Of a DNA stretch of 64,000 bases, positions 54,703-64,000 are shown in pieces. Position 1 is the first letter of the stretch. The number at the start of each line of letters is the position of its first letter. The notes under the pieces are model-generated. The model did no database searches and had not been told where the DNA came from. It was given only the letters and a program-made list of their open reading frames with translations. Both the position numbers and the translations under genes were made by a program. The stretch is from assembly GCA_030323885.1 (NCBI GenBank), contig CM059194.1:30545367-30609366 (forward strand), written 5' to 3'. This DNA is from Branchipolynoe longqiensis (taxonomy: Eukaryota; Annelida; Polychaeta; Phyllodocida; Polynoidae).

Positions 54703-56069
54703 TACATACTAATCAATTGCGAAGCACCCAGTGACTGGTTTATATCAATGTGAATGTATCAGAAAGGTAATTAATGTACTTATCCTATCAAATGGACGTT
54801 TGGGGACACTTTGTTGTAAGTCAGAAATAGCTGTATTGTGTAATGTGACAGGTACAAAAGAATGACATTGGCAAAGACCGCCATAATGCACTTAGAATAT
54901 GTCCAAGACGACATGAGAGAGATGGTTGACAAAGAAACCTGAATAGACGATATTAATTATAACGGCCACTATATTATAACTGCTGTCCAAAATAATATAA
55001 CTGGAACAGGTTAAGAGTAGTTACGCCTGTTGATATTTATTTGTATGTTTATATATATAATGTTAACCATAAAGAAGAAAAGTTCGGTGACTATCTTTGT
55101 GTACATCATATACCGTTATGACAAATGTTGTACACTGATATCTAGCTAATCCACTGCGCACCATTTTATTTGGTAGCTATGGCAAGCCGTATACCTCTGC
55201 AGTAACATCTATCAGTCACTATGGCAAGCAAATATCAATATGCATTTAGTTCTTTGCTTTACAAACTATTTATTCCAAACAATTAATTACATGGACATAG
55301 GTCGGAAAGCAATGCTTGTTATTTTCACACATTTTACACCCCCACCCCCCTGTATTTCTAATTTTCAATTGCATTGATTCGATTATCGAACTAGGAAAAT
55401 AAAAAATCTGAAAATAAAGCATCAGGACAATATTTTGAATAGTGTAGACCAAGCATTGGCATAAAAACACACGACTACATGAATACAACGGCAGTCTTAC
55501 TATAAGTATTAAAAACAATTTGTTAATATTCACGATTGTTGTTGTTAAACCAGATTTTTAACGTTGACTACATCTTGTCATGTGACAAGAAACATATATG
55601 CGTAAGAGGTTCCTTTGTGTGTATGACCCTTTGAAAATAAAACATTTTAAACAGTGTCTCCGAATTTGACATCAATCATTATGAACATAAATTGCAATGG
55701 CAATCACAGGGTAACAACGTAACACAATGCTGTCCACATCATAATATTGCATTTGATTAGCTTGTGTTCACGTATTTAACTAGATCCGAATGATTAGTAA
55801 TGGGTAGATCTAATACCATTTCTGCATTCCATACATATAGTAGTTTGGAGTTAGCCGGAGTCATTCAATAATAATAATAATGATGTTGGTGATGATAATA
55901 ATACTAATAATGATGATAATAACGACAATAACAATAATTAAGTGTAGAAGAATAGTTGGCTGCGTGTCCGTTTGAAATTTGCCACTTACACGGTTGACGT
56001 CGAGCAATGCGGACGTGCAGCTATGAAATGTGCTGGTTTCAGCTTATCTCAGCTCTTGTTTGAAACATA
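54703..56069. other. Intergenic, no gene recognised
   Basis: This is AT-rich sequence with an (AAT)n/(GAT)n stretch at 55868-55938. Short frames only; nothing further is supported. Confidence 0.5.
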
Positions 56070-56644
56070 AGCCGTGTTCACACACACAACTTTAGGCCGA
56101 ACTAGATAAGGCGAACTAGATGAGGCGAACTAGTGTCGTGTCCACACACAGAGCGGTTTAAGGCGGAAATCGATATCTGCGCATGAGCAAGTCCATACTA
56201 ACCAGCGCCAGTTTCGGTTAGTTGACGTCGCCACGAGAGAGTGTGGGTTCGATCTAGATATGTATGGACTGAATCATATTGGTTTGGAACAGTCAAAACT
56301 TCTGCTGGGCAGTGAAAACCTGAAAATAATTAATGAAAAAAATATCTGTGCACAGCTGGCAGGTTCATACAGCAAATTTACCGGAAAGTCAACAAACTCA
56401 AGTCTCGACTGTGATGTCCTTAATCTGCCTCATCTAATCCGCTACCGTTCACACAGGCAATATGGGCCGACTTAAGTTAGATCGCTTCATATAAGCTACC
56501 TCGCGACGTGGTTTACTTGAAGTGAATTAGTTGAGGCGGATCAGCCCTAATCCGCCTTAGGGTCTCGTCCACACGGAGAATGTGAGCCGAACTAGACAAG
56601 GCGAATTAGTTGAGGCGACTTAACTCCCGTGTGTGAACACGGCT
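56070..56644. mobile_element. Foldback element with GGCGAACTAG arms, ATA duplication
   Basis: The ends AGCCGTGTTCACACACACAA and GTGTGTGAACACGGCT are inverted, with ATA at 56067-56069 and 56645-56647. The arms repeat GGCGAACTAG and AGGCGAATTAG-like motifs. The core, with TGGTTTGGAACAGTCAAAAC and CTGCTGGGCAGTGAAAACCT, is the reverse complement of the core in 45348-45900. Confidence 0.87.
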
Positions 56645-56657
56645 ATAGAATACCAAC

Positions 56658-56716
<59 letters not shown>

Positions 56717-57018
56717 AATTAATATGTTAATCTTGTGTCCAGCATTGCATTTACATCAATATAATCAGCCCATCTTATGCCATGTATGGGCACTCAGACT
56801 AGTCTTTTTAATCGACCTAGTGAAAGCTTTTAAATTTATTTTGCAAAAATAAGTGCACTGTGACGACACGCCGACATTGAGACTCACGTATACGTGAGGA
56901 ACTAAGGCGCACGCGCAGACATTGCAGTACGTCTAAACAGGTGTTGCACTTTCAGCGGCACACCAGTTTGCGAGGGACACATCGCTTCAAAATCTAACAG
57001 CATCGTCACTAACCCTTA

Positions 57019-58029
57019 ATATGAGTAAGCAATGCTTAGGACCAACCGCCCACAGACTAGTCGGAATTACGAAACTGTTTATAGACTGCGCACTGAAAAC
57101 GGCGTCGAGAGCCAAATAAATTCCCATGGCCATTGAGTTTGCATTCTATGCAGTTTTCCGCTACACGCAGTACAAAACAAAATTAATAGGAATACAGAAC
57201 AATTTGGCATAAACATGAAAGTTTGGAATTACAAACTAGTCTATTGACATATACATATAAATGCTCGGAGAATTATTTATTTATTATTATGCGATTCAAC
57301 ATGAGTATACAAATGGCGGCGCCCATATTAGGCTATTTCCGTTTCCGTTTGCTGGATTTGGTGATTTCATGTTCCACCTCTATGAGTTTTAGTACAGGGT
57401 ATTGTTTATGTATGTACATGTGTTAGTCCTTAGTCTCCCCATGGGTGGGTCGGTATAAATTTAATACCGACCCACCCTCTGGGGAGGCTAAGGACTAACA
57501 CGTGTACATATACTCATAAACAATACTCCTATTCAGAGGTGGAAAATGAAACCACCAAAATCCAGCAAACGGAAACGGAAATAGCACTGTATGGGCGCCA
57601 CCATTTGTATATTCGTGTTGAATAACAGAATAATCAAAATCCAGCAAAAGGAAACGGAAATCGCTCGTCAAACTTCGGTCCGTGGCAAGCAGGGTGGACG
57701 ACAGCTATTGGTTAATAATATAGTAATACAAATGCTCACTGCCATTGAATTTATCGATACGTGCAGTGCAAACCTTGATTATATTCAAAATAAATAGAAA
57801 TAAAGAATAATTTGGCATAAACATGGATGCACAAATGCAACATTTAAAGTTTATTCTGCGGAAATGACGGCCGTATTCGATTATCACAACCACAACTCGG
57901 ATCACCCGAATTGCTAGAATTTCAAATCGAACACCACGAGTGGAGTAAAAAAAATACACGCGCAATCATAAAATACTTTGCTGTAGTTATATCAGGGGGT
58001 CGGTCCTAAGCATAGCTTAATCATATTAT
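57019..58029. mobile_element. Large inverted-repeat element, two arms of about 450-560 bp
   Basis: The left end ATGAGTAAGCAATGCTTAGG and right end CCTAAGCATAGCTTAATCAT are inverted. Both arms share CCAGCAAACGGAAACGGAAA or its complement, AATTTGGCATAAACATG, and GGTCGGTA/TACCGACC at the centre (57450-57475). The copy at 6024-6552 has only the left arm. Confidence 0.8.
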
Positions 58030-59254
58030 AATCTTTTTGGTACACATGTTTTCTATATGTGTACCAAGGGATTTGTTTCTAGGTGGTGTGGATGTAGAGA
58101 TATTTCACTTCTTCTGTAAATAGATTTGCTCACGGCCATTGACAATGCATTTTAATGGATGTGTCCCTCGCAAACTGGAATGCCGCTGAAACTGCAACAC
58201 CGGCAGGCTACGAATACGGCTCACGTACGAGGTAGCCACTGCCTTATTTCCTCGTGGCGCCACCTAATGGAGAGTGGTGATACTAAGCCGCTTCGCCGCC
58301 TATCGTTCAACCATAGAAGCTTGGGAAGTATCGCTGAATGTGTCAGTCCTCGATCATGCCGCTGTCCCTACAGGCTACAGTACTTCATGCATAGCGCGAA
58401 CCGTGGGTAGTGTCACCGAGCAACTGGGAATCGATCAACCTGCTTTGGGTTTTACTGTTGGCAGGAATCGTTTATATGAATAAATAGGACAAGTTATTTA
58501 CACGTAGGGAACACATATGAAATTGCGCGTTGTGTCGCGAATACAGGAGACAGTTCTGATGAAAACTCTCGATCAGGGCACGGGGCGGGGCGTCTGCTAC
58601 GATAAATCGTGAGATTCGACGAGATGTCAGTATTCCAAGATGGCGGAAACATCAACATCAACATCTCCAATCGGCAGTGAGGGACTGATCTTTTATTACG
58701 GCGCTTCTCCGCAATTTGTGTGATGAGACAGGCTTTGGGTAGGACATAGGTACAACGTGCATGTGAGTGTATAGGGTTTGGCACTATCTAGTATCTTCGT
58801 CTGTGACGAGAAGTGTGTGTGTGTGAAATGGCGGGAGTATGACACTTGACTAGGTATGTGAGTAAAAAATTCTAAATCCTCCAATTCCAGTGTAAGTGGA
58901 CTCATTTGAAAGAGGATGAAGAGACAAAGAAAATGACACTTAGATCATTGCAATCCATTGAGAAATAAAGAAGTTATGATTTTTTCATTATTTTTAATTA
59001 GCCAAATTATGTCCTCACAATTAACCTTAAACCAAATGAAGAAGGTGTGATCAAAACATACTGTGTTGTTAGGGAAAATGCTGTAACTTTCTTATTTCTC
59101 AACAAATTCACTAAATCTTTTAAGTATCAGAACTCCAGAAGAATTCTCTATCTAGATCAATCACAAAAATCACCATTCAACAGCTGGAAATAATTATTAA
59201 TAATGATCAAACATAATAATTATTAGGTTAATGCCATATGTTTTGTATTTCTTG
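58030..59254. other. Intergenic, no gene recognised
   Basis: It holds mixed-composition sequence at 58030-58800 and AT-rich sequence after. No motif-bearing frame and no clear repeat was found. Confidence 0.45.
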
Positions 59255-60031
59255 AGTCACCATTTTGTTTTCCCATTTGCTAAAAAAAACTTTCCTCGAG
59301 CTCGTTACTATATTTCTCTTGCAAATTTCTTTATGGTATTTCACAGATACATCAATAAATACATATAGAATGGGAACTATATGTTATAATTAGGGACCAA
59401 ACTAGATACAAGATTCACCCCGTACTGCTGCAGTAGGGGTGCAAACCAACCCTATGTAAAAGCTGTCGAAAATGAGGGTCAAAGAATTGAGAGCCTAATT
59501 TCACAATCTAAGAAGCAACAATTATTCTTTAGATCTGTCTTATTATTAGCCCGCTACCTTTGAGTTGAAAAATATAATATAATATCTAGTTTAATAAGAT
59601 TTAAAAGTGAAATCGACGGCGTTCTACGGCCGCCATCTTATCTTTTTGCATTCTCGCCCATTTCACCAACTCTGTGCATATATAAATATCCATTTGATAC
59701 TGGAGGCAGACATTCTACTCCCTGGTACATACTAAAGCTAGTTTCGCCCGTATTTAGACTACGTTGTCATTAACCCGTGTACTACAAGTACCGGGTGAAT
59801 CTTTTATCTAGGACCAAACCTGCTTTGGTGTGAAATTTTGGTGATGGATTACATTTGTGTGCAATTTGCAGAATTTCTTGAGTTGCCATTTTGTTTTTCC
59901 CATTCGGCATGATTGGTTAAAAAAAAATTTGTGCGAGCTCGTTAATGCATTTCTAATGCTTATTTCCTCCTGGTATTTCATAGATACAACAATAAATACA
60001 TATAGAATGGGAACTATATATTTTAATTAGG
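59255..60031. repeat. Pair of direct repeats about 620 bp apart
   Basis: TATTTCTTGAGTCACCATTTT, shortened here to its first 20 bases TATTTCTTGAGTCACCATTT, continues with TTTCCCATT, GAGCTCGTTA and ATAAATACATATAGAATGGG at 59255-59395. It recurs at about 59871-60031. The second copy is followed by GTTAGATC and then the LINE upstream region. Only the first contains the foldback insertion next to it. Confidence 0.55.
59403..59810. mobile_element. Foldback/MITE of 408 bp with 9-bp target duplication
   Basis: GGACCAAAC flanks it at 59394-59402 and 59811-59819. The ends TAGATACAAGATTCACCCCG and CGGGTGAATCTTTTATCTA are inverted. A 9-bp duplication fits Mutator-like elements (inference). There is no transposase; a second copy end is at 1-172. 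Confidence 0.8.
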
Positions 60032-60470
60032 TTAGATCATGGCGCCGATGACACACGCAGTGTAGGAGGCTCTATAAAAATAGTGTGGATTACTAATGAA
60101 AACACAGTGCTAATTACCAGGAAAGTGCATAAAGGCGTAGCCCTAAGCACTAAGACCAACAGAAATGATGCATTACTAGGATAATAAGGAGGAAATCCGA
60201 ACAAAAAGCTTGTCGGAAAAAAAATCAACTTATCCGGCGGACTGAACGCATGTGTGCGATGCTACACTTTGTATCATCTCTCACAGCTAAGTACCACTAA
60301 TTTATGATATATTAACACTCATATACTTTACTTTTACTATTGATGTATGTGTAGGTGTGATTACTAATGTATGAAGAACTCTAAAGCTGCAGTAAATTGA
60401 GTGAACTGATAAAATCCCCTATTATCACTCACCAGCACTAAATACAACAGGTTTGCCCGACCGTTAAAAA

Positions 60471-60497
60471 ATGGCAACAGCCGCTATAGAGAACTAA
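60471..60497 (+). other. uORF in LINE 5' UTR monomer 1
   Basis: ATG GCA ACA GCC GCT ATA GAG AAC TAA encodes MATAAIEN. It is a degenerate copy of the ORF1 start (MVAAAIGND at 61465). Confidence 0.6.
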
Positions 60498-61087
60498 CAC
60501 TGACAACAAAATACATTACTAGGATAATAAGAAGGAAACTGCACTACGGTAGTGTTCTTATTCGCACGTAACTTGGACGTTTCACACGGATGTGACACTG
60601 ACACTATAGTGACTGTGGATACGCACGTGTGCGATCCTACACGTCGTATTCAGCTCTCGCAGCTAAGTACTAATTGTGTAGATTTCATGGCCCTGTGCCA
60701 ACAGAAATGATGCATTACTAGGATAATAAGGAGGAAATCCGAACAAAAAACGTGTTGGACAAAAAAATCCCCCCCCCCAAAAATCCAATTTTTTAAAATA
60801 TTTTTTTATATTTTTATTTTTTTTAATTAAAAAAAAAAAAAAATCAACTTATCCGGAGGATTGAACGCATGTGTGCAATGCTACACTTCGTATCATCTCT
60901 CACAGGCTAAGTACCACTCATTTATATATTAACACTCATATACTTTACTTTTACTATTGATGTATGTGTAGGTGTGATTACTAATGTATTAATAACTCTA
61001 AAACCGCTGTGAATTGAGTGAACTGATAGAATCCCCTATTACCACTCACCAGCAGTAAATGCATCAGGTTTGCCCGACTGTTAAAAA

Positions 61088-61114
61088 ATGGTGACAGCCG
61101 CTATAGAGAACTAA
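61088..61114 (+). other. uORF in LINE 5' UTR monomer 2
   Basis: It encodes MVTAAIEN and then a stop. Its context TTAAAAA-ATGGTG is close to the ORF1 start context GAAA-ATGGTG. Confidence 0.6.
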
Positions 61115-61334
61115 CACTGACAACAAAATACATTACTAGGATAATAAGAAGGAAACTGCACTACAGTAGTGTTCTTATTTGCACATAACTTGGGCGTTTC
61201 ACACGGATGTGACACTGACACTATAGTGACTGTGGATACGAATATGTGCGATGCTACACTTCGTATTCAGCTCTCACAGCTAAGTACTAACTGTGTAGAT
61301 GTCATGGCCCTGCACCAACAATTTTACACTGCAA

Positions 61335-61460
61335 ACAGCATGCATGAGCTTTTACTAAAGTGAGGCAGGAAAACGTTTTAGCCTTCTTGGGGGCAGCTGG
61401 TTTGTACCACCTCATATAGGTTTTTAAACAAATTTAATCAGTGAATAAAACTATCATTTA
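61335..61460 (+). mobile_element. 3' end of an I-clade LINE just upstream of ORF1
   Basis: GCATGCATGAGCTTTTACTA, GTTTTAGCCTTCTTGGGGGC and GTACCACCTCATATAGGTTT match the reverse strand of about 12455-12350, the end of the I-clade LINE fragment. It is the end of the other element's ORF2 plus 3' UTR and lies in sense orientation, ending a few bases before the ORF1 start. Confidence 0.65.
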
Positions 61461-61464
61461 GAAA

Positions 61465-62966
61465 ATGGTGGCAGCCGCTATAGGGAACGATCAGGTGATA
61501 AAAACCACCGACAAGACGACAATCCCCCAAAATAGTAACAACTTCGAAGAAAAAGTCATTGCTACGATACTAGGAGAAAATGGCTCAAAAATACTCAAGG
61601 ACTGGATAAAAAAAAGAAATGAGCCAGCTTCAGTCCAAACCGTCCGTGACGAAAGGAGGAAGGCACCGGGACGGACACAGAGAACATGGAAAAGAATGCA
61701 AAAACATCCAAGGACACAATCCAAAGCCTTAGAGATGAACTGAACAAATTACAAACGGCGTACAATAGCCTAACATTAGAATGTGCCTGGTACAAGGCAA
61801 ACTACATGGGCAACAAAAGTCTAACACAAAATGGAAAGGATGAAGACAAAAGGGATGACAATGCAACAACGCAGGACAAAAATGCCTTACCACAGCCGGC
61901 AGAAGAGAACAAAAAGCTAAACATAATCGTGTACGGCGTCCCAGAAAAGGAAGGTGAGTCAATAGAAAGTACAGTATCAAACATACTGGAAAAAGCGGAA
62001 TGTTCCTTCGACTGGACAGTGGTAAAAAAAGCCTATAGACTGGGGAAAAAGAATAAGAAAAGAACAACGAATGTAGAATCAAACAAACAAGATGGCGGAC
62101 AGAAAGAAAGGGTCAATGAAGACCAGGTGGGAGACCCCACTGATGACACAAAAAACCCACACAAGGAACCCAGGCCGAGAGGGATAAAAATCCACCTTGA
62201 AAAAGAAAGCCAAAAACGGGAACTATTCAGAAATAAGCAAAAACTGACCGATGAACAAAAATCTAAGAACATCACACTCAGGCCCGACAGGACTGAAAAG
62301 GAAATGCTAGACGAAAAAACAGTACAGCAAATGTACACACTGGCCAGAGAAAAAAACGAACAGACCACGGCCAGAATGAGAGGAAAAAACTTTGAAATTG
62401 AAGGAAAAGTATACAAACCATCGGAATTCGGGAACATAACTGTTGAAGGAATAAACCCAGAAGCGGCAGCAACAAGAACGCATAGCTGGGGAATTTCCTT
62501 CCAGGGACACAACTCCCCCTACAGCAATCTATATGAGTGCAAAATCCAAGGAAAAGATGGTAAAACCTACAGCTCAGCAGAGCAGTACTACTGCTCGGTT
62601 ATGGCTAAATACCACAATAAGTTCGATATCATGCGACTTATTGAGGCAACGAACAACCCATACACCATCAAGGCCATCGGGAAAAAAGTATGGAGATCGC
62701 CAGAGTGGATAAAAACCAATGAAAAAGTGATGGAGGACATTGTAATGGCCAAATTCACACAAATCAAAGACCTAAAAGAGAAAATCCTGAACGCACCTGG
62801 GAAAGCCTTCAGGGAATGCACGAGATGCCCCTACTGGGGCACAGGATTATTTCTTCAAGATGCAAAGGCAGGAGAAATGATCAAACCGGGATACAAAAAC
62901 AAAATGGGTGAAATCCTCCAAAAAACAAGAGACAACATCCGGGCTAACTGCCAGAAATCAAGGTAA
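61465..62966 (+). CDS. LINE ORF1 protein with C-terminal NADAR/YbiA-like domain (one frameshift)
   Basis: The frame starts MVAAAIGNDQVIKTT at 61465. It is shifted by one base near 61650-61660; the main frame is open from 61650 (first ATG 61686) to TAA at 62964-62966. Numbering from 61686, residues 5-40 form a coiled coil (DTIQSLRDELNKLQTAYNSL). Residues 78-200 resemble an L1-type RRM: LNIIVYGVPEKEGES, then RGIKIHLEKESQKRELF and ITLRPDRT. Residues 268-415 match NADAR/YbiA: YSNLYECKI, KTYSSAEQYY, RSPEWIKTNEKVM, AKFTQIKDLKEKIL, CPYWGTGL and NKMGEILQKTRD. NADAR proteins act on ADP-ribose-type N-glycosidic substrates, including ADP-ribosylated guanine (family knowledge). ORF1 proteins bind element RNA. 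Fusing the two is unusual; its role is not known to me. Confidence 0.85.
62490..62930 (+). other. NADAR/YbiA-like domain segment of LINE ORF1
   Basis: All main blocks of the family are in order: S-N-L-Y near 62517, the S-x-E-x-Y-Y block with the conserved Glu near 62574-62592, W-x5-x-VM near 62704-62733, A-K-F near 62748, Y-W-G-x-G near 62832, and N-K-M-G-x-x-L near 62900. The segment is about 147 residues, against about 160 for E. coli YbiA. No stop or frameshift lies inside it, so it appears conserved in this copy. Confidence 0.85.
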
Positions 62967-63502
62967 GTGCCAAAGTTAATAGAAAAATAGAAACATTGTT
63001 AACAATAATAATAATAAAAATAATATAATAAAACAGGATAAATTAAGCCCAACTGAAGCTTACGGCACACCTGCTACGAGGCAGGCGTAAACATAAACGG
63101 AGAAACTTTTACGACACGCCCATAGAATGAGCGAAATTTGTCGTTATGCTATAGAAATTTAGAAAATGTACCCAAACTGATCATGTTGAAATGGCTCTGT
63201 TAAGAACCATAACATAATTTGCCACAATAAATCCTTTAATAATTATTCAAAGTCTACCGAATCGGATTATTTTAATTGTAAAATAAAATAATATCGGAAT
63301 ATATATATACTCAGCGGCCACCTTACTAATGCTGCACAGGAACAGTAATGTGACCGCATGCACTGGCGGCGCAAGCACCGACAGCAAATTAAGGTAGGTG
63401 ACCACATAATGCAGGCTGAGTAGTTTTAAATACAAATCCCAATTCCACACTAAAAACCACCTCTGGCGCAAACAGCTATTTCGACCTGACTGCCGTACAA
63501 AT
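62967..63502 (+). other. Spacer between LINE ORF1 and ORF2
   Basis: AT-rich, with an (ATA)n stretch at 63001-63028 and a short (TA) tract at 63299-63308. The ORF2 frame is open from 63410 after a TAA at 63407-63409. At the ORF1 stop, AAG|GTAAGT (62960-62968) is a perfect donor-like sequence. Confidence 0.6.
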
Positions 63503-64000
63503 ATGGTGGAAGAGATTGATTGTAGACTAGGCAGAGGCATGCACTTTGCCCATCTAAACTGCCAAAGCGCCTACAACAAAATTGACAGCATTAAACTACA
63601 CTTAGATATCTGTAAATTTGATGTGATAACACTATCAGAAACATGGTTTCATGAACTCCATAGTGACCAACTACTAGAAATTGGTGGGTACAGGCTTGTG
63701 AGAGAGGATAGAAAAACACTGACCAATGCACAAATACAAAAGAGGGGTGGAGGAGTTGCAATATACACCAAAAAATACCTAAACTCTGAACATAAGCCAT
63801 TACAAGAAGCAAACAGATCAGACACAAATATTGAACTAGTATGGACACTCATAAAAAATGAAAAACAAGCTAATATAGCTGTAGGGAGTCTATATAGACC
63901 GCCAAATGGAAACATCGAAGACTTCATCGCACAACTGGAGACATCCCTAGAAAGTGTGTCGAAACTGACGAAGGCGGAGATATTCTTACTAGGGGATTTC
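63503..64000 (+). CDS. LINE ORF2, N-terminal endonuclease domain (cut by window end)
   Basis: From ATG 63503 the frame is open to the window edge (166 codons). It shows the apurinic-type endonuclease: HFAHLNCQSAYNKID (catalytic Asn block), VITLSETWF (Glu), RGGGVAIYTKK, GSLYRPPNGN (Tyr/Pro block) and IFLLGDF (Asp). The enzyme nicks target DNA to prime reverse transcription (family knowledge). The block pattern fits the CR1/L2/Rex group better than L1, but the reverse transcriptase lies outside the window. It is intact as far as visible. A later ATG at 63539 is a possible alternative start. It is downstream of ORF1 by about 540 bases. Confidence 0.9.
   Translation, partial: MVEEIDCRLGRGMHFAHLNCQSAYNKIDSIKLHLDICKFDVITLSETWFHELHSDQLLEIGGYRLVREDRKTLTNAQIQKRGGGVAIYTKKYLNSEHKPLQEANRSDTNIELVWTLIKNEKQANIAVGSLYRPPNGNIEDFIAQLETSLESVSKLTKAEIFLLGDF

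Larger units (their letters stand above)
60157..61312 (+). promoter_or_regulatory. LINE 5' UTR: two tandem monomers of about 541 and 616 bp
   Basis: CCAACAGAAATGATGCATTA starts monomers at 60157 and 60698, and the next boundary is near 61312. Both contain CATCTCTCACAG, TGTATGTGTAGGTGTGATTA, CAGCCGCTATAGAGAACTAA and TTTCACACGGATGTGACACT. The second monomer is longer because of an A/T-rich run at 60765-60843. Sub-repeats with CATTACTAGGATAATAAG occur twice per monomer. By analogy with monomeric L1 promoters these probably drive transcription of the LINE (inference). Confidence 0.75.

Overview
The window is eukaryotic and almost certainly from a marine invertebrate, most likely a mollusc (inference). 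One host gene is split by introns of about 3.9 kb and 29.3 kb, the background is AT-rich and packed with repeats, and several tRNA-derived SINE families and fragments of metazoan LINEs are present. There are no bacterial operons, rRNA genes, functional tRNA genes or CRISPR arrays.

Host gene. Three plus-strand exons (5311-5393, 9245-9443, 38776-39029) join in phase and encode the C-terminal two thirds of an RGK-family small GTPase (Rad/Gem/Rem type). They carry a degenerate G3 region, NKGD (G4), EVSA (G5), a basic tail and the RGK-type C-terminus CDNLMVL. The P-loop exon or exons lie upstream of the window. The first intron here ends in a 2.3-kb, about 43-bp-period minisatellite whose unit looks like a branch point plus polypyrimidine tract and which runs into the exon 9245 acceptor. 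Just before the last exon is a tandem copy of that exon's acceptor and first codons, with an in-frame stop.

Intron 9444-38775 holds two almost complete Ngaro-type tyrosine-recombinase retrotransposons: 19770-25128 (minus strand, very GC-rich) and 28082-32992 (plus strand). Both show the A1-ORFs-B1-A2-B2 split direct repeats and gag, RT/RNase H and tyrosine recombinase remains with frameshifts or stops. The minus-strand copy and a SINE sit inside a TA-flanked pogo-like MITE. The intron also holds an I-clade LINE fragment (12320-13396, minus), many SINE copies, a 26-bp array and an array of about 63 bp interrupted by a SINE.

Downstream of the gene (39030-60100) I see no credible protein gene. 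The region is a field of non-autonomous DNA elements. These are a MITE family of about 350 bp with several copies, two of them carrying inserted foldback elements; a set of 0.35-0.95-kb foldback elements, most with 3-bp target duplications; pogo-like MITEs; satellites of 90-205 bp period; and long (TA)n tracts. Several foldbacks here and in the intron share ends and a small central palindrome but have unrelated arms.

The right end (60157-64000) is the 5' part of a LINE. It has a monomeric 5' UTR, an ORF1 with a coiled coil, an RRM-like region and a C-terminal NADAR/YbiA-like domain, then the start of ORF2 (apurinic-type endonuclease), cut by the window edge. The ORF1-NADAR fusion is the most notable protein-level observation.
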